Assembly (NCBI GenBank): GCA_030998225.1
Contig: JAPYXD010000754.1
Span: forward strand, 7,006,001 to 7,070,000
Reading direction: 5' to 3'
DNA from: Diplolepis rosae
Lineage: Eukaryota; Arthropoda; Insecta; Hymenoptera; Diplolepididae
DNA length: 64,000 nucleotides
Shown: in pieces, positions 21,136-33,762 of the stretch
How positions within the stretch are numbered: position 1 is the stretch's first letter
How the letters are laid out: the number at the start of each line of letters is the position of its first letter
Made by a program: the position numbers and the translations under genes
The notes under the pieces: generated by a model
Seen by the model: the letters and a program-made list of their open reading frames with translations, nothing else
What the model was told of the DNA's origin: nothing
Database searches by the model: none

Positions 21136-21424
21136 TATATTTTAATGTTTTGACAGTAATACTTTTTTCTAGTGATGAATTATCGCTGTAATCGCTGTAT
21201 CGCTATAATTTTCACTGTTGACAATTTAGTTATCACCAGTCATATATTTGATTAGAAATTTGAGTCGAAATGAAAGAATACACACTTTAAACGTTTCATT
21301 TTAAACGAATTTTCCGTTTAAAACGACGCAATTTATCCGTTTTAAAATTAACACACCAGAAAACGTTTTAAATCTGTGACAAGCGATTTACACACTTAAA
21401 GTGTGTAAATTTACGCACATGATT
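21136..21424. other. Intergenic, short palindromes
   Basis: Contains TTTAAAC-rich words and the palindrome TTACACACTTTAAGTGTGTAA-like sequence near 21390-21410; probably another MITE but ends not defined. Confidence 0.35.
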
Positions 21425-21672
21425 TTGCCGTGGACAATAAAGCACGGCTGTTAACTACTTTTTAATACAATTTTTGAAGACTTATCGATAATTACAGTTA
21501 ACTGTAAAATGTACTGCAAAATGTTCACTCACATGAAGTTCACAGACGTTCTTTATCGTCTTCTGTTGTACTTTCCAAATTTTCAGGAAGTTATTTTGCA
21601 AAATAAAAAAATCGTCTTACATGAACTTTTACAGGAATTTGGTCACGTTATCTGGTTGATCTATGGCCTTAG
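21425..21672. repeat. Partial copy of the TTAA/CACGTGA MITE family
   Basis: Matches the right two thirds of 4214-4580 (GACTTATCGATAATTACAGT, TTTTACAGGAATTTGGTCAC, TTGATCTATGGCCTTA). The left end is missing. Confidence 0.6.
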
Positions 21673-22062
21673 GGAAGAGTTAGATGGACATTCGGAAAAA
21701 TGTTTATCGAACCGACCATTTCCTTAGTTTTTTACACTTTCATCACATGTGAGAAGGTATGTGTAAAATTTAGTTACAGTCCATTAAAACTTGAAAAAAG
21801 TCAATAATAAAAATCCATTTTTCAGTCAAACTATACAAGATACGAAAAAACGTTATTATACAAAATTGTTTACTAGAAAAAGTTCTATAAATTTTCATTC
21901 ATACATTTTTTGATAAGATGTATATATCTTGTTTGATATATCAAAAAAACACTTTTAAAAATTTAAAAAAATCTGCCCGCTTTGCGGGCACATTCTCATC
22001 GCGCGCTTCGCGCTCGGTCTTGTGCTCTTCACATACATTTAAGTTTATTTCTTATAAATTAA

Positions 22063-22380
22063 TTAGTTGAGTTTGAAATTTTTGTCACTGCCTACATTAT
22101 CGGAGGATCACTAGTCGCGTATCAGATAGGATACGTTGTCGACAGGTGTCCTCGTAGACAATTTCAAACTCTTATATCGCAAATAATGCAAATAAATTCA
22201 ATATTTAAAGAATTTGAAAATCTTTCTGTGGAAAAAATGACGCTTTCGACTGCGCTGGGATTCGAGCCCAGGTCTTTCGATTGCCGGTCGACTGCTCTAA
22301 CCACTGAGCTACACAGGCGTCCGACATCTCCTTCTCCACAGGAAGATCTCCTTATATCGCCTAGTGGCTCAGCCTTGCAG
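22063..22380 (-). repeat. Most complete tRNA-derived SINE copy, minus strand
   Basis: In its own direction: leader GTGGAGAAGGAGATGTCGGA, tRNA-like head with A box TAGCTCAGTGG and B box GGCTCGAATCC, then GTCGAAAGCGTC, the body (ATTATTTGCGATATAAGAGT; CTACGAGGACACCTGTCGAC; GATACGCGACTAGTGATCC) and tail CAAACTCAAC. The head's acceptor arm pairs 6 of 7 bases; the anticodon-like triplet is GGC, suggesting a tRNA-Ala origin. Confidence 0.85.
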
Positions 22381-22389
22381 CTGTAAATA

Positions 22390-22495
22390 ATTTCAAATTA
22401 ATTAGTTGAGTTTGAAATTTTTGTCACTGCCTACATTATCGGAGGATCACTTTTCCACAGAAAGATTTTCAAATTCTTTAAATATTGAATTTATT
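22390..22495. repeat. Chimeric SINE fragment, tail inverted against body
   Basis: A minus-strand SINE tail (TTAGTTGAGTTTGAAATTTT to CGGAGGATCAC) joins directly at about 22450 to plus-strand body (TTTTCCACAGAAAGATTTTC). A second rearranged copy beside the intact one. Confidence 0.7.
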
Positions 22496-24170
22496 TCTTA
22501 TAATTTAATACTGAAGCTCAAACCAATTTTATAATATTAAAGATGATGTAAATTACTCATTTTCTCAAATTCACTAAATTTCTTTTTCAGTTTAAGTGAA
22601 ACAGGAAATTCAATTTACTTAAGGCTGTATCGGCCTTAAGGAACACATTCTCATCATGACACTCGCGCTTCGCGCTCGATTTTCTGTATACATTTCAATA
22701 ACTTTTTAATAAATTACATGATTAAAATAATTTATTTTCTTCCAAATATCTAAAAAAGGAAAAACAATCATAGACTTTATTTAAGGAAACAATTTTGCAA
22801 AACAACGCTTATTTCGTATCTCACATATTTTGGTGAAAAAAAATCGAATTTTTTAAATATTAAAAATCAAAACATAAAATATACATCCTGTCGAGAAATC
22901 TCTTAATAAGAATGTGTAGACCTCATTCAGGCAAATAATTTTTCATCCAAACGTTTTTTATGTATCTCATATATTTTGTCTAAAAAATGGAATTCTTGAA
23001 TTTTAATCGTATTTTTTGGAATTGAAACCAAAAATATATGTTTTTTCATAAACTGTGTGAGACAAAACTTGTAGATCTTTCTGAAACGAACAACTTTGTT
23101 TTCTTACGTTTTTTTCGTATTTCACATATTATAGTTAAAAAATTGAATTTTGGATTTTCAATATTTTTTTTTTTAAATTACAAAGAAAAATATGCATCTT
23201 ATGAAAAAATGTTTCAATTCAAATTTGTAGGTCTTTATGTAGAAAATAATATTTTATCATAACGTTTTTTCGTATCTCGTATAATTTAACTGGAAAATGG
23301 AATTTTGATATTGACATTTTTCGAATTTGAATATGCTGTAACATTTCTAATTTTGATTTAATCAAAAAATGTTATTGGGATAATTTGTAGAGATTTATGA
23401 GCACTATCAAAAACCAGTATTGAAATTTTTGATTTTTTCAAAAAATTATTTTCAAAAACACAAAAATAGTACTCAATCCCTCAATTTTGATTGGATGTGG
23501 CTGGTTAACGAACTTGTCCTTACTTTTTCGGCTCCGATAAATAAAGTGTGCCAAAGCTCAATTCAATCTGATAATTCTATCGAGAGTTATGCCGCACACG
23601 ACCTACAGACAGACAGACAGACAGACACTTTCGTGAAAACCATTTTTTCTGACTCAGGGGGTCTCAAAACGTAAAGATTTGATGAAAATTTCGAAAGTCA
23701 TTTTTCACATAAAACCAATACCTTCTCATCCATGATGAGAATGTAAAAAATACGATTTTTTAACCAAAATATGCGAGATATAGAAAAAACCGCAGAGTGC
23801 GAAATTGTTTACTTGAATAAGTTCTACAAATTTGAATCCACATATTTTTGGATAAGATTAATAGTTCTTGTTTAGATTTCAAAAGACACTTCTGAAAATC
23901 AATAATACAGTTTTTTAAACAAAATATGCGAGATATGGAAAAAACATTATAATTCAGAATTGTTTCCTTCAGTAAGGTACACAAATTTCCATCATGACAT
24001 TTTTTGATAAAGTGTACATTTTTCGATTTGATTTTGAAAAAACATTTTTTAAAACTAGAATATGCGAGATATGGACAAAATGTTATAATGCAAAATTGTT
24101 TTCTTCAATAAGTTCTTACAATTTTCATTCACACGTTTTTTTTAAATTATATATAAGATAAATGAACAAG

Positions 24171-25799
24171 AACCAAAAATAAAACTATTAAAATTATGAT
24201 TTTAAGACTTAAAATGATATCAGTCGTGTCTTATGAAAGAAAAAACATTTTTTGTAAAAAAAATTTAAAACTCGCGAAAAATAATTCTTTCAATAATTTC
24301 TTTTGTAAAAGAATTTTTCCTTACTATCGCTTCTTACCACTTTCTTAAAAATTATTGGATTTCCATAAATCATGGCTTATTTTTTCAGAGAAAATATTCT
24401 CTGCAACTCTACTGTTTTCAATTTTAAAAGTAAAGTTTGCAGTGGCTGAAATCGTTGAAAGGATTTTACAAAAAGCAGAATTAAAAAAAAAGTATATTTG
24501 AAGATTTTAACTTATTTTCAAAATTGGAAACAGAGTTGCCAAGAATATTTTTCCCGAAAAAAACAAATACGCTGCCATTAATTGTTATTTTAGTTGAAAA
24601 CAATTATATTGGAAATGTATGTGAATGACTTTTCATCAATAAAAACGTTCTTTATCCATTGCAATAGCTAAAACAACAATGAAGTTTAATATTATAGCAG
24701 ATCGTTCTGCTTTATCCATTTTAGTCTTGCTTAGCTCGATTCATAAAAAACGGTAGTAACAAAATTTGTAAATACCTATAAAACACTTGAAATTATATGT
24801 AAAAATTTTAACCTCTAATTCTATTAAAATACTCCATCCCAAAATACATTTTTATATTACTACTTCCATGCAACGGTAAAAATGAATTTTCTCTATAATA
24901 TTAAATCGAAGTTTACGAAACAAATATAACAACCTTATTTCACTTGTTAATCTGCCAGTACTCTATCACTAGTTTTTGTCTTATAGGTCCTTGTTCAACA
25001 CTTTCATTGTACTCACCACACTCCCCCCACGATTAAATTGCTCAATTAATTATCATGACTGCTTTTCTCGATAAATTGGACAAATACATTTAAAAAATCG
25101 ATGCTAAACCAGTATCTAAACTAGAAGTCCAGATGCGAAATATTTGTCGCGTTTGTAGTAGACGTCGCGAAACGGGCCATCCGCAACCTAGCTGAACTAC
25201 AAACGCGATAAATATCGCGTTGGATAATGACTTGATTTAATCATTTCTAGAATATGTACTTATTTATACCTAAAAAAAGAAACTGCCAAGTGCCAAGCAC
25301 TAGGAGGTGTAAGAGATAAAAACAAACTTTGAATATTCTTATCCTGAACAATGACCCAATTTGCGACCGAATATCCCGTTTAGATAGATCGCCTAGAGCA
25401 ATACAAGAAACTCGCGGTTTCGTATGCAATTCTAATCCGAAAAATTACCATAATCTCCATTCAACATTTGGGAAATATTAACCGTAAACCGTGTCGGACT
25501 AATCCCTTATCAGTTTTTACTGATGTACACTGTTTGACGAACTAAAGCAAAATGAGCAATTGAGCAAGATGGTTCTCCACCCCGCATACCGGATCCCGCC
25601 AAAAATATTTTTAAAAAAATGGCGCCTGTTTCTTTTTTTAAATATTGGATACCATTATTTTTAGAAAAATTGACGGTTTCACAAACCTTACCCGATTTTT
25701 CACAAATTTAATAAAATAAAATCTCTATTCAATTTGAAAAATTAGATGTAAATGTAAAATTTAATGTAAATTTACGATCGAAGTCGTTATAAAAATCAA
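24171..25799. other. Intergenic; one small hairpin
   Basis: 25135-25159 (GCGAAATATTTGTCGCGTTT, then GTAGT) pairs with 25196-25218. Otherwise A+T-rich and featureless. Confidence 0.5.
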
Positions 25800-26157
25800 T
25801 TAGGCATTTTCACTTTCATAAACAGCTAACTTCACTTCGTCAAACCCAGGTGGTATTGCTTCCGTTAAAAATGTATGGGAAGGGATTTTATTTTCCACTT
25901 TCTGCAATAAAGAAGCATTTATCAAAAACATGTTATTTGTGAAAATACTTTTTATTGTGCAAATGAAATCAAATGAAATAATAAATTTGACTGATTTTTC
26001 TATTTTAATAATTTCATTATTCAATAAATTTCGATAATTGCTTCTTTATTGAAGAAATTGGAAAAATAAGATCCCACCAATACATTTTTTAACGGAAACA
26101 ATACCTGCAGGGTTTGACGAAGTGAAGTTAGTTATTTATAGAAGTGAAAATGCCTAA
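25800..26157. mobile_element. MITE, ~358 bp, with ~85-bp inverted ends
   Basis: Left TTAGGCATTTTCACTTTCAT, right complement TTAGGCATTTTCACTTCTAT; pairing continues through AACTTCACTTCGTCAAACCC and past GGTATTG(C/T)TTCCGTTAAAAA. No protein in the short centre. Confidence 0.85.
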
Positions 26158-27617
26158 CAGGTCTAGAATTACACCGGAAATACGAGTTTTTATTGAATAA
26201 AAAAAGGAAGTTACAAATTTCTCTACTTTAAAAAAAATAAATTTTCCTGTGTCGATATTATTAATAATTGTAGCCGAAAATGAATTTAGTACAGGAGTTA
26301 GAGTTTTCATGTAGACAAAGGAGTTTACAAGAGAGGTCAAATGAATAATTATGTGTTTATTTCTATTCATCCGCTTACTTGAAAAGCCTTTTTGCTACCC
26401 AATAAGATACTCGTTGCCTAGAATCTAGGCTTATACACATTTATATTTCTTCAATACTGAGGATTTCTAGTAAAAAATTAACAAATATTGAAATTGCATA
26501 AAAGATCTTAAGTTTAAAATCGTTCATTAATCTATAAATATTAATCCATTTTTTAGTTTTAATTTTGATTATCAAAACAAGTTCTTACATGCAAAACTTA
26601 AATTTAAAAAAAAAACTATAAACATGATTTAAGTAAAATAATGTTATAAATATATTATTTATCAAATATGTTAATAAAATACACTTGCTCATTTTTCAAC
26701 AAATATATATATATATAATGTTTCTCATAACAAATACATGAAAAACACGCACAGTAAAGCTAAGGTATATGATCTGTCAAAAACATTTAGACTTACATTT
26801 AACTTTGGCGTCAATATGTACGCACTCAAATGCGTTTTTCTCGTTTTCTTTATATATGCACATCATTACGACAATTTCTACATTGATGACATCATTTCGT
26901 TTATGGATTATGTTCATTTGAAGTACAGAAGTAAGAAATGAATGAATGAATTATAATAATGAAAATTATTAAACATATAAATAAAATAAATTTAATTTTT
27001 TTTTAAATCACAACCAAGATAAAAAGAGTCTATCGAACGAAAATTCGTAATTGTTTTACTGAAATGTTTCGATTTTTAGTTACATTCGTGCATAAAGAAT
27101 ATTGAAAATCAATAATTTTAAGCCATGGTAGTCGTTTTTTTCCGGTGAAGACGATACACAAATGAATATACAATTTTTTTGAGTTCAATTAATATAAAAT
27201 ATCTTTTCTATTCGATATAATATTTAATATTATCACCAATTTCCTTACTTCTATCTTAAGACCGACTTACGGATCAGCTCGAAAATATTTAACAATATTT
27301 TATTAAAATTAAATAATTTAAAATAACCAATTAATTAAATCCTATTAAACTGAATACATTTATACAATATCTATCCATTCATTACAATTTTTTAAAATCA
27401 GCTTTCACTTTTCTCTTTTTTATTTACATTATAACCGGAAAACATGATTGTCTTTCTTCTATGCATTCAAAATGTATATAAAAATACATATTTATATCTG
27501 AGATACCGGATTAAGAAGAAAATAAACTAGGGAATTTTCAATTAAATTCAAACCTATACAAAAGAAAGTAAGACAATGAAGCCGCATTGGAAGGTTTCAT
27601 TTATATAATAAGCTCGC
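26158..27617. other. Intergenic, nothing recognised
   Basis: A+T-rich, with a (TA)n-like stretch near 26703. No gene or clear repeat. Confidence 0.5.
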
Positions 27618-27789
27618 GAGTCAAGTAACCATAGGGAAAGCATGAGTGTGAGTGAGAGAAACAAAGGGAGACATAATAGTGTCTTTATCTAAAGAATCGT
27701 CTGTTATTTGCCGTTTACATAGAGACACTCGTGTGCTTCTCCGTGTTTCTCTCACCTGCACTTATGCTTTCCCTATGGCTACTTGACTC
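27618..27789. repeat. Inverted repeat, 172 bp
   Basis: Arms of about 56 bp: GAGTCAAGTAACCATAGGGA AGC and complement GAGTCAAGTAGCCATAGGGA, continuing to GAGAGAAACA. Several mismatches. Probable small MITE just downstream of TEX2. Confidence 0.65.
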
Positions 27790-28437
27790 ACCTTTACTGT
27801 ATATTTCGCTTTTGACATAATTCTAAACTATATAATCTTAAATAATGAACTAGATATACATAAAAGATTCCAAAAATATATTTAAATTATTTGAGGATAT
27901 AAAGTAAAAAAATATGGATACTTAAAGTTCAAATACCTGTCGGCTGATTACAGTAATAATTCACAAAATTGGAAATACCTTTGGCGGTTTTTTGATTTCA
28001 TAGAAAAATTCACAACTACAAATACAAGACTAATTTTGATAGAAAAACTTGATAGAAAATAATGCAAATATGGCTAGTAGATACGTATTTTTCACTTTGT
28101 ACAATTTCAGAATATGAAGAAACTATAAAATCAAAATATTTCAAAAATTTTAAACTCTAGAAATATTCATTTTCATTAATAATCACATTTTATTTCAGTA
28201 CTCAGCATTTTCTGAAATGGCGATTTTTTAAAGTTACTAATCTAGAAATCAGTGAAAAAGGTTTAAGAAAACAGTAACCAATTTAAAAAAATTTAAACCT
28301 AGAAAAAAGATCATATTTTAACAACTCTTCCTAACTTAAATAAATAAGAAAATACATCTATTTTCCACATTAAATAAAGCGTATCACGGCAAAGCTTTTG
28401 CTTTTGTAACATGTAAAATAGAATTTAAGAAATTCTA

Positions 28438-31400
28438 TTAATCATATGGATAGTTAGGACAAAGAGGTATGACCAAGTCGTCCATATTTGGAATAACAAC
28501 TATCTTCTCGAATTCTCTCAACAACTTTGTTTCTATCCATTTTGTAACGTATACTATGTTAAAGGTTTTTTCACCGACCGCTGGTTTTGCCGTTAGATTT
28601 ATCCTCGGGACTGGCTTAAAACCATACCACAAACGATCTGTTGGTGATGGAGGAATGTTAACAGCTAAACAACCCTGAATACTGGAAACGCTGACCGTAA
28701 GTCTTATTTCAGTATTTGAAACGCCTTCCATTGCTCGACGAATGTAAGATAAATCTGTCGCCTAAAATTAATGAAATAACAAATTATACAGTCACACTCA
28801 ATAACATTTTGTAAATTGTATTAGAGACTAATTTAATTTCAAATGGGAAAGGGAAAAGTATAGAATTCACATATTTCTTTATCCTGACAAACATTTTCTT
28901 TATAGCATTATAACTATTTAAAATATTATGCACGGTTTTAGAAAAATAATTCTAATTCTCCTCCAAAATTCTGAAACTTCGGAAGTAATCGACATATTTA
29001 AATTCACTTTTTCTTTACCAGAAGACATGACATTACTGAATTTTTAATCCAGTAAAGATTGTTAACATTTATTCAAATTATGGAATATTCATTAACGTTT
29101 ATTTTTCTGTAAATCCTTCTATAAAAAATGTAGTACTTTAAATCTCAAAAATGATATTTTGCTTTTCCTTATATGTACAGAGAGAATCTTATTTTGCGCC
29201 CAAAAAGTCGAAGCAGTAATCCATTCTGCCTGATTTAAAATAGAATCCATCTAAAGTAAAAAGTTATCGAAAAATAACTTACACTCTGAAAGTACTTGCT
29301 AGCGGCTAGTTTATCCATCATGCTTAGAAATTTTCGACCAGAAGACTGAGTTGGCCTGCAACGTAATGTTTAACTTAAAATGGAATATTTGATTTTTAAA
29401 TCTCCTGTATCCCATAAAATTTAAGGGTTTCTTACGTGGACTCTCTTGAAGCACTCGGTACCGAAAATTGGGCACTATCCTCGTCCTCAGTCGAAGTTTC
29501 CGGACTATCTTCTACATCGCTATCAAATATTGGAGATCGAACTGGTTTACTTTTATCTGAATCCAGCATGTCGTTAGAAGTAGAGTTAGTGGAAACGGAT
29601 CCAGCTCTCTTTAGCTTCATGAGATTTAATTTCGTCTCGATAGTCATGGTTAAACAACCTTCGTAAGAAATATCTAAATCAAACCAAAGTCCCCTGGCAT
29701 CTAAAACAGGCTTCGTTGAACTATGAATTATCGGAGCACCTTGTCCAATGACTAATTCTGATACAAGCAAACTTTCCATAAAGTACGGTAGTTTTATATT
29801 TGAAAGTTTTCGTTGTATTTTATCTTGTATAAGGTTTATCATATCTGGACATTTATGCATATCGAAAATTAGTCGACCTAACAAGGCATTTATCCACGCT
29901 CTGTCGTTAGATGTTGAAGACGGACTGCATTCTGTGGTTGGAGTAGTTTTATTCTGAAATACAATTTTAGAATTTATATTATTTCATGCGTACATTAATA
30001 TGAAGTGCCTTAATTTAAATCTATAGTCCTTAATTTTCAAAACGAAAATTAAATACTTACATCTGTGTACCTTGCCATGTAAGAAAAGTAAGGTATCTCA
30101 GGTTTAACTTCAAAAAATATACTCGATGCTAAAGAATTTTTTGATTCACTCATCGACACTGTTGATGAAGAATTTAAAGGCAACAGCAATTCTTTTGCAG
30201 ACGATATCGAACTTTGTTTGCTTCCTAAATCTGCTGCTAGTGACAACCACCTAAACCTGTTAATACAAAGTTCATAAAAATATTATTCATTATTTGAATT
30301 TATTGTGAAAACTAATAATCGCTGTTCTTAAAATATAACTGTTACCAGTCTTCTTTTTGTCGATCAGTTCTAGCAAATACAAATATCTTATGCTTCACAT
30401 CTTCAATCTCTTCTCGACTATCTTCAAATACATCTCTAATATCTTTCATTTGAGACAAATCATCATCAGTCTCATCCTCTTCCATGATAATTTTATCATT
30501 CTCATTCTCATTCTGTTGACTTTCATCATCTGAAGAATTTTTATAAACAGAGCTGTCGGTTAAAGCATCTTTGCCTAACGTTATACAAATAGGGTATTTT
30601 TTACTCCATCTCCTAAATTGTGAAACCAAGTCGTTAATATCAGTATATATATAATATGAAAACATAAATTACAAAGTTTACCTTCTCCTGATTAAACCCA
30701 ATGGAAGCAACTCTACCGTCGATCCAGCCAAAGAATAAACTCTCTTTTTGGTAAATTTTGCCTTATATTTTGGTTCATCCCAAATGGCTTTCTTAGGAAT
30801 TCTTGTTTTAGTCTCGATGACTTGTAAAATCTCTCCTTGTAGCTTGAAGAACACTGGTTTTGTTCTCGCCACGTGATAATTTTCAGGATTGTAATTATAA
30901 GGTAGTTCGTTTAACCACCCTTCGAATCTTTCCACAACAACATGTTCTTCAGCTGCAGGAATTTCTAATACAGGAAGTACTTTTTTCTTTGAAGGTGTTG
31001 TTAATATTTCTTTTATCTGATTGGATATTTTCCTGTAAATAAATGAAATAAAAAGTCCTAGGCAAACCCCTTTAGTATACTCGGAGAGTGGAGCAATATA
31101 CAAACAATAAAGCATGAAGAGAAATACAAATATATAGTAAATAATTAAATTTATGAGCTGGGAAAAAATTTGTTCTGCCTCCGTTGGTTCTGAATTTGAG
31201 GCTCTTAAGATGTTAAGGCAGAATTCTTTAAAAACACTTCTTATCCTCAAGATACTAAGATCCATTCGGTACTTCTGTTTAGAATTGTCGACACTATTTT
31301 CCAAGTTTTCAAAATGCTCAGCAGCTTCTATGCCACTTTCTACACTTTCTTCTTCGCAAGTTTTGGTTTTCAAACCAATTTCGATTTCGGAAAAGCTTGC

Positions 31401-33762
31401 AAATCTGGATGAATGAGCTCTTCTACGTAAAATTGGAGAAAGAGATTCTTTTTCTTGTTTCTCGGAAGTGCTTTCTTCAGTCGGAGTGATGTCATCTAAA
31501 TTTTCAGAATCGCTAAAGCTCGAAGTATTTATACTTCTACGTTTTTTCTTTTTTTTCTTCTCACTTTTTATCTCAGAAAGTTTCTCTTCAAAGGTCTTGG
31601 TTATTTTACCTCTAATGTCTGAAAGCATTTTCCAAGGATCAGAAGGTGGAGTTCCTTCAGATAAATTTTCATCTATACTAGCTGATCGCCTTTCCAAATT
31701 AACATCAAAAATTTCGGAGTCGTCGGATTTGTTTTTGATGCATTTGAAAGGACTACTTTTTGGAGACGGCTTTTCCGATTCTGGAGTTTGTTTCTCTTCG
31801 TCTGAACTGGGGAATAACTCTTCCAGTTCATCATCACTGGCATGGTAACGGATTGATGGGACGGACGTGGCAATTAATTTCCCTATAACAAAAATATTAC
31901 ATATTTTTTCGAGAATATAATCAAATAAACTCCGAAAAAACTGAAACGATAAGCTTTTGTATTTTCATATTATATCTGTATCAAACTATTTAGTAACTAA
32001 CATATAATTCAAAAATTAATATTAAAAAATCATTTGTTCATTTAATGATGAAATTGTGTATTTCGAAAATTAAGTTTCCGGTAACATCTTTTTGTACAGT
32101 GTAGATAATATAGATAACAAGGATAACAAGTTATACACTATGCCTTGGATTTGGCAACATTTCGAAACATTTTTCAGAATACTTTGATCCTAAACACTGA
32201 ATCTAAAACTGTTTCGTTATTTGGAAAATCTTACGCAAATGGGTTATACATACAATGAGAATGTGCAAGTATTTTTTCAAAATTTTCTTGTTACTTTTAG
32301 ATGACTTCAATATCAAATTATTCAACTTAAAATGTCGTTTTAAATTTCAAAAATATTTGATATTTTACAAATATTCTACTATAAATAAATTGATAAAATA
32401 AAACAAAATCCTTATTTTTAAAAATAACAAAAAATTTGAACATCATTAAACCAGTTCAGCAAAACAATTTTCAAAAATTCTAATATAATATAATTATAAG
32501 CATATGTGTCTGAAATAAAACTTTTATAATAGTGCTTTAATAGAAAAATATTTTTTTAATATATATATTGCATTCCTTATGAAACTGATATATGTCAAAA
32601 TTACTATTATAAAATGTTTTATATTTTAATGCTTACTACTTGACAAGTTATTGTTTAATACATTAATTATTTCTTTGATGTTATACATATTCTTATATTC
32701 CCTCCAAAAGGTATTTGTAGTTCAGAAAACGATTGTCTTTATAGTTAGAATTAAGAGGAATTTATTATACGAGCTGATTAAAAAGTTATGGGACATTTTT
32801 AAAACAGAAAATACACGAATCAACATCAGTCATGTGGGTTACCCTTAAAGTATTCACTTTCTGAATTTATATACTGCTTTTTTCTAAATGGTTCTTAACT
32901 ACGCCTTTGTATGCTTAATAATGCTTCCCCGTGTATTAAATTTTTCTCCCTTTAAACATATTTTTTATATTAAAAAACAAGAAAGTGTAAAATGGAGCTG
33001 AATCTGGCGAATCTTCTAAAATGCTCCGTCACAAGCCAAATAAAATGTTTAGTATCTCGGCTATCCAGCGAATTCTCAGACGACGATTTCGCTGCAGTAA
33101 CTTAAGAACTTGCTGTTTTTTCTTAAGTAAAGTTGAGATGGAAGGCTGCTTGGCGCAAAGATTGTTCCAAACAGAAACAAGTACTTCGCAGAATCACTAG
33201 TACCATACAAAAACATTAGATCAACTCACTGACACATTCCCAAAGGCCTACTAAATTATTTGAAAAGTCTGCGCCAGACTTTTCAAAATTTACGCAAAAC
33301 TTGATGCGTACTCTTTGTTCTTTGAATTCCGACATTGCGAAGAATTACGCGCATTTGATATTTACGTACAATACGTATAATTTCTTAACAACATGTTATT
33401 TTTGCTTTTTTCATGTATAATTTGCCCCAAAAATTAATCTCAGAATTTCTTAATGATCCGTGTTATTTTAAAAGAAATGCAATTAAAAATAAGTTATTAA
33501 ATTTATCTTTTCTGTTCTGTAATCGAGTTTCTCCAGAAAGTTGTTAAAATCTGGTAGAAATAAACGTATTTGTGTAGATATAAAGAAACGGATAAATATA
33601 AGAGAAATTAATAATCAAAAACACATTCTGCTGTTAAAATTAAATCAAATCTTGCAAATATTACGAGCATATTGATTTGTGAATAAAGAATTTATTACCT
33701 AAAATTATCTTACCCTTCATCGTTCCCAATGTGACTTTTCTTGGGCTGTTTTTAGAGCTCAT
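28438..33762 (-). CDS. Tex2: TEX2: ER membrane lipid-transfer protein with SMP domain, 7 exons, 875 aa
   Basis: Exons in transcript order: 33762-33714, 31882-30682, 30612-30346, 30256-30061, 29953-29436, 29355-29283, 28761-28438; sum 2,628 nt, phases all match. Residues about 1-250 are polar and Ser/Glu rich with a Lys run. Two hydrophobic segments follow (about 259-279 and 285-299), the usual ER hairpin anchor. Next is a PH-like region carrying RWSKKYPICI and, later, KEDWFRWLSL. The SMP lipid-binding domain starts near residue 590 (WINALLGRLIFDM) and runs almost to the end. TEX2 is the animal relative of yeast Nvj2 and moves lipids at ER contact sites. The first exon encodes only 16 residues and is separated by a 1.8-kb intron; the intron at 30613-30681 is only 69 nt. 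The start has A at -3. The gene is divergent from IRE1. The order of domains and total length argue against the related PDZD8. Confidence 0.93.
31883..33713 (-). other. TEX2 intron 1 (1.8 kb)
   Basis: Donor AAGG/GTAAGA and acceptor TTATAG, phase 1. Contents are A+T-rich; a short hairpin GAAAAGTCTG/CAGACTTTTC near 33270. No exon or defined repeat. Confidence 0.75.

Larger units (their letters stand above)
21760..24170. repeat. Mosaic repeat block with TATGCGAGATATGGAAAAAA units in both orientations
   Basis: Related units (CGTTTTTTCGTATCTCGTAT and, inverted, AAAATATGCGAGATATGGA) occur near 21840, 22810, 22955, 23105, 23265, 23770, 23920 and 24060. Landmarks include CCCGCTTTGCGGG with GCGCGCTTCGCGCTCG (21976-22015), a second CGCGCTTCGCGCTCG (22664), and an (ACAG)n run followed by GACTCAGGGGGTCTC (23600-23670). 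SINEs interrupt it at 22063-22495. No protein recognised. Confidence 0.55.

Noticed and set aside
30613..30681. A frameshift in TEX2
   Set aside because: The break is a 69-nt intron with proper donor and acceptor; joining the exons gives RRRRWSKKYPICI, as expected for the family.
31153..31848. Plus-strand frames of 87 and 126 codons opposite TEX2
   Set aside because: They are antisense shadows of the long second TEX2 exon and resemble no protein.
33000..33230. Possible transposase remnant in TEX2 intron 1
   Set aside because: Short frames with Arg-rich stretches, but no recognisable mariner or Tc1 motif and no terminal repeats.
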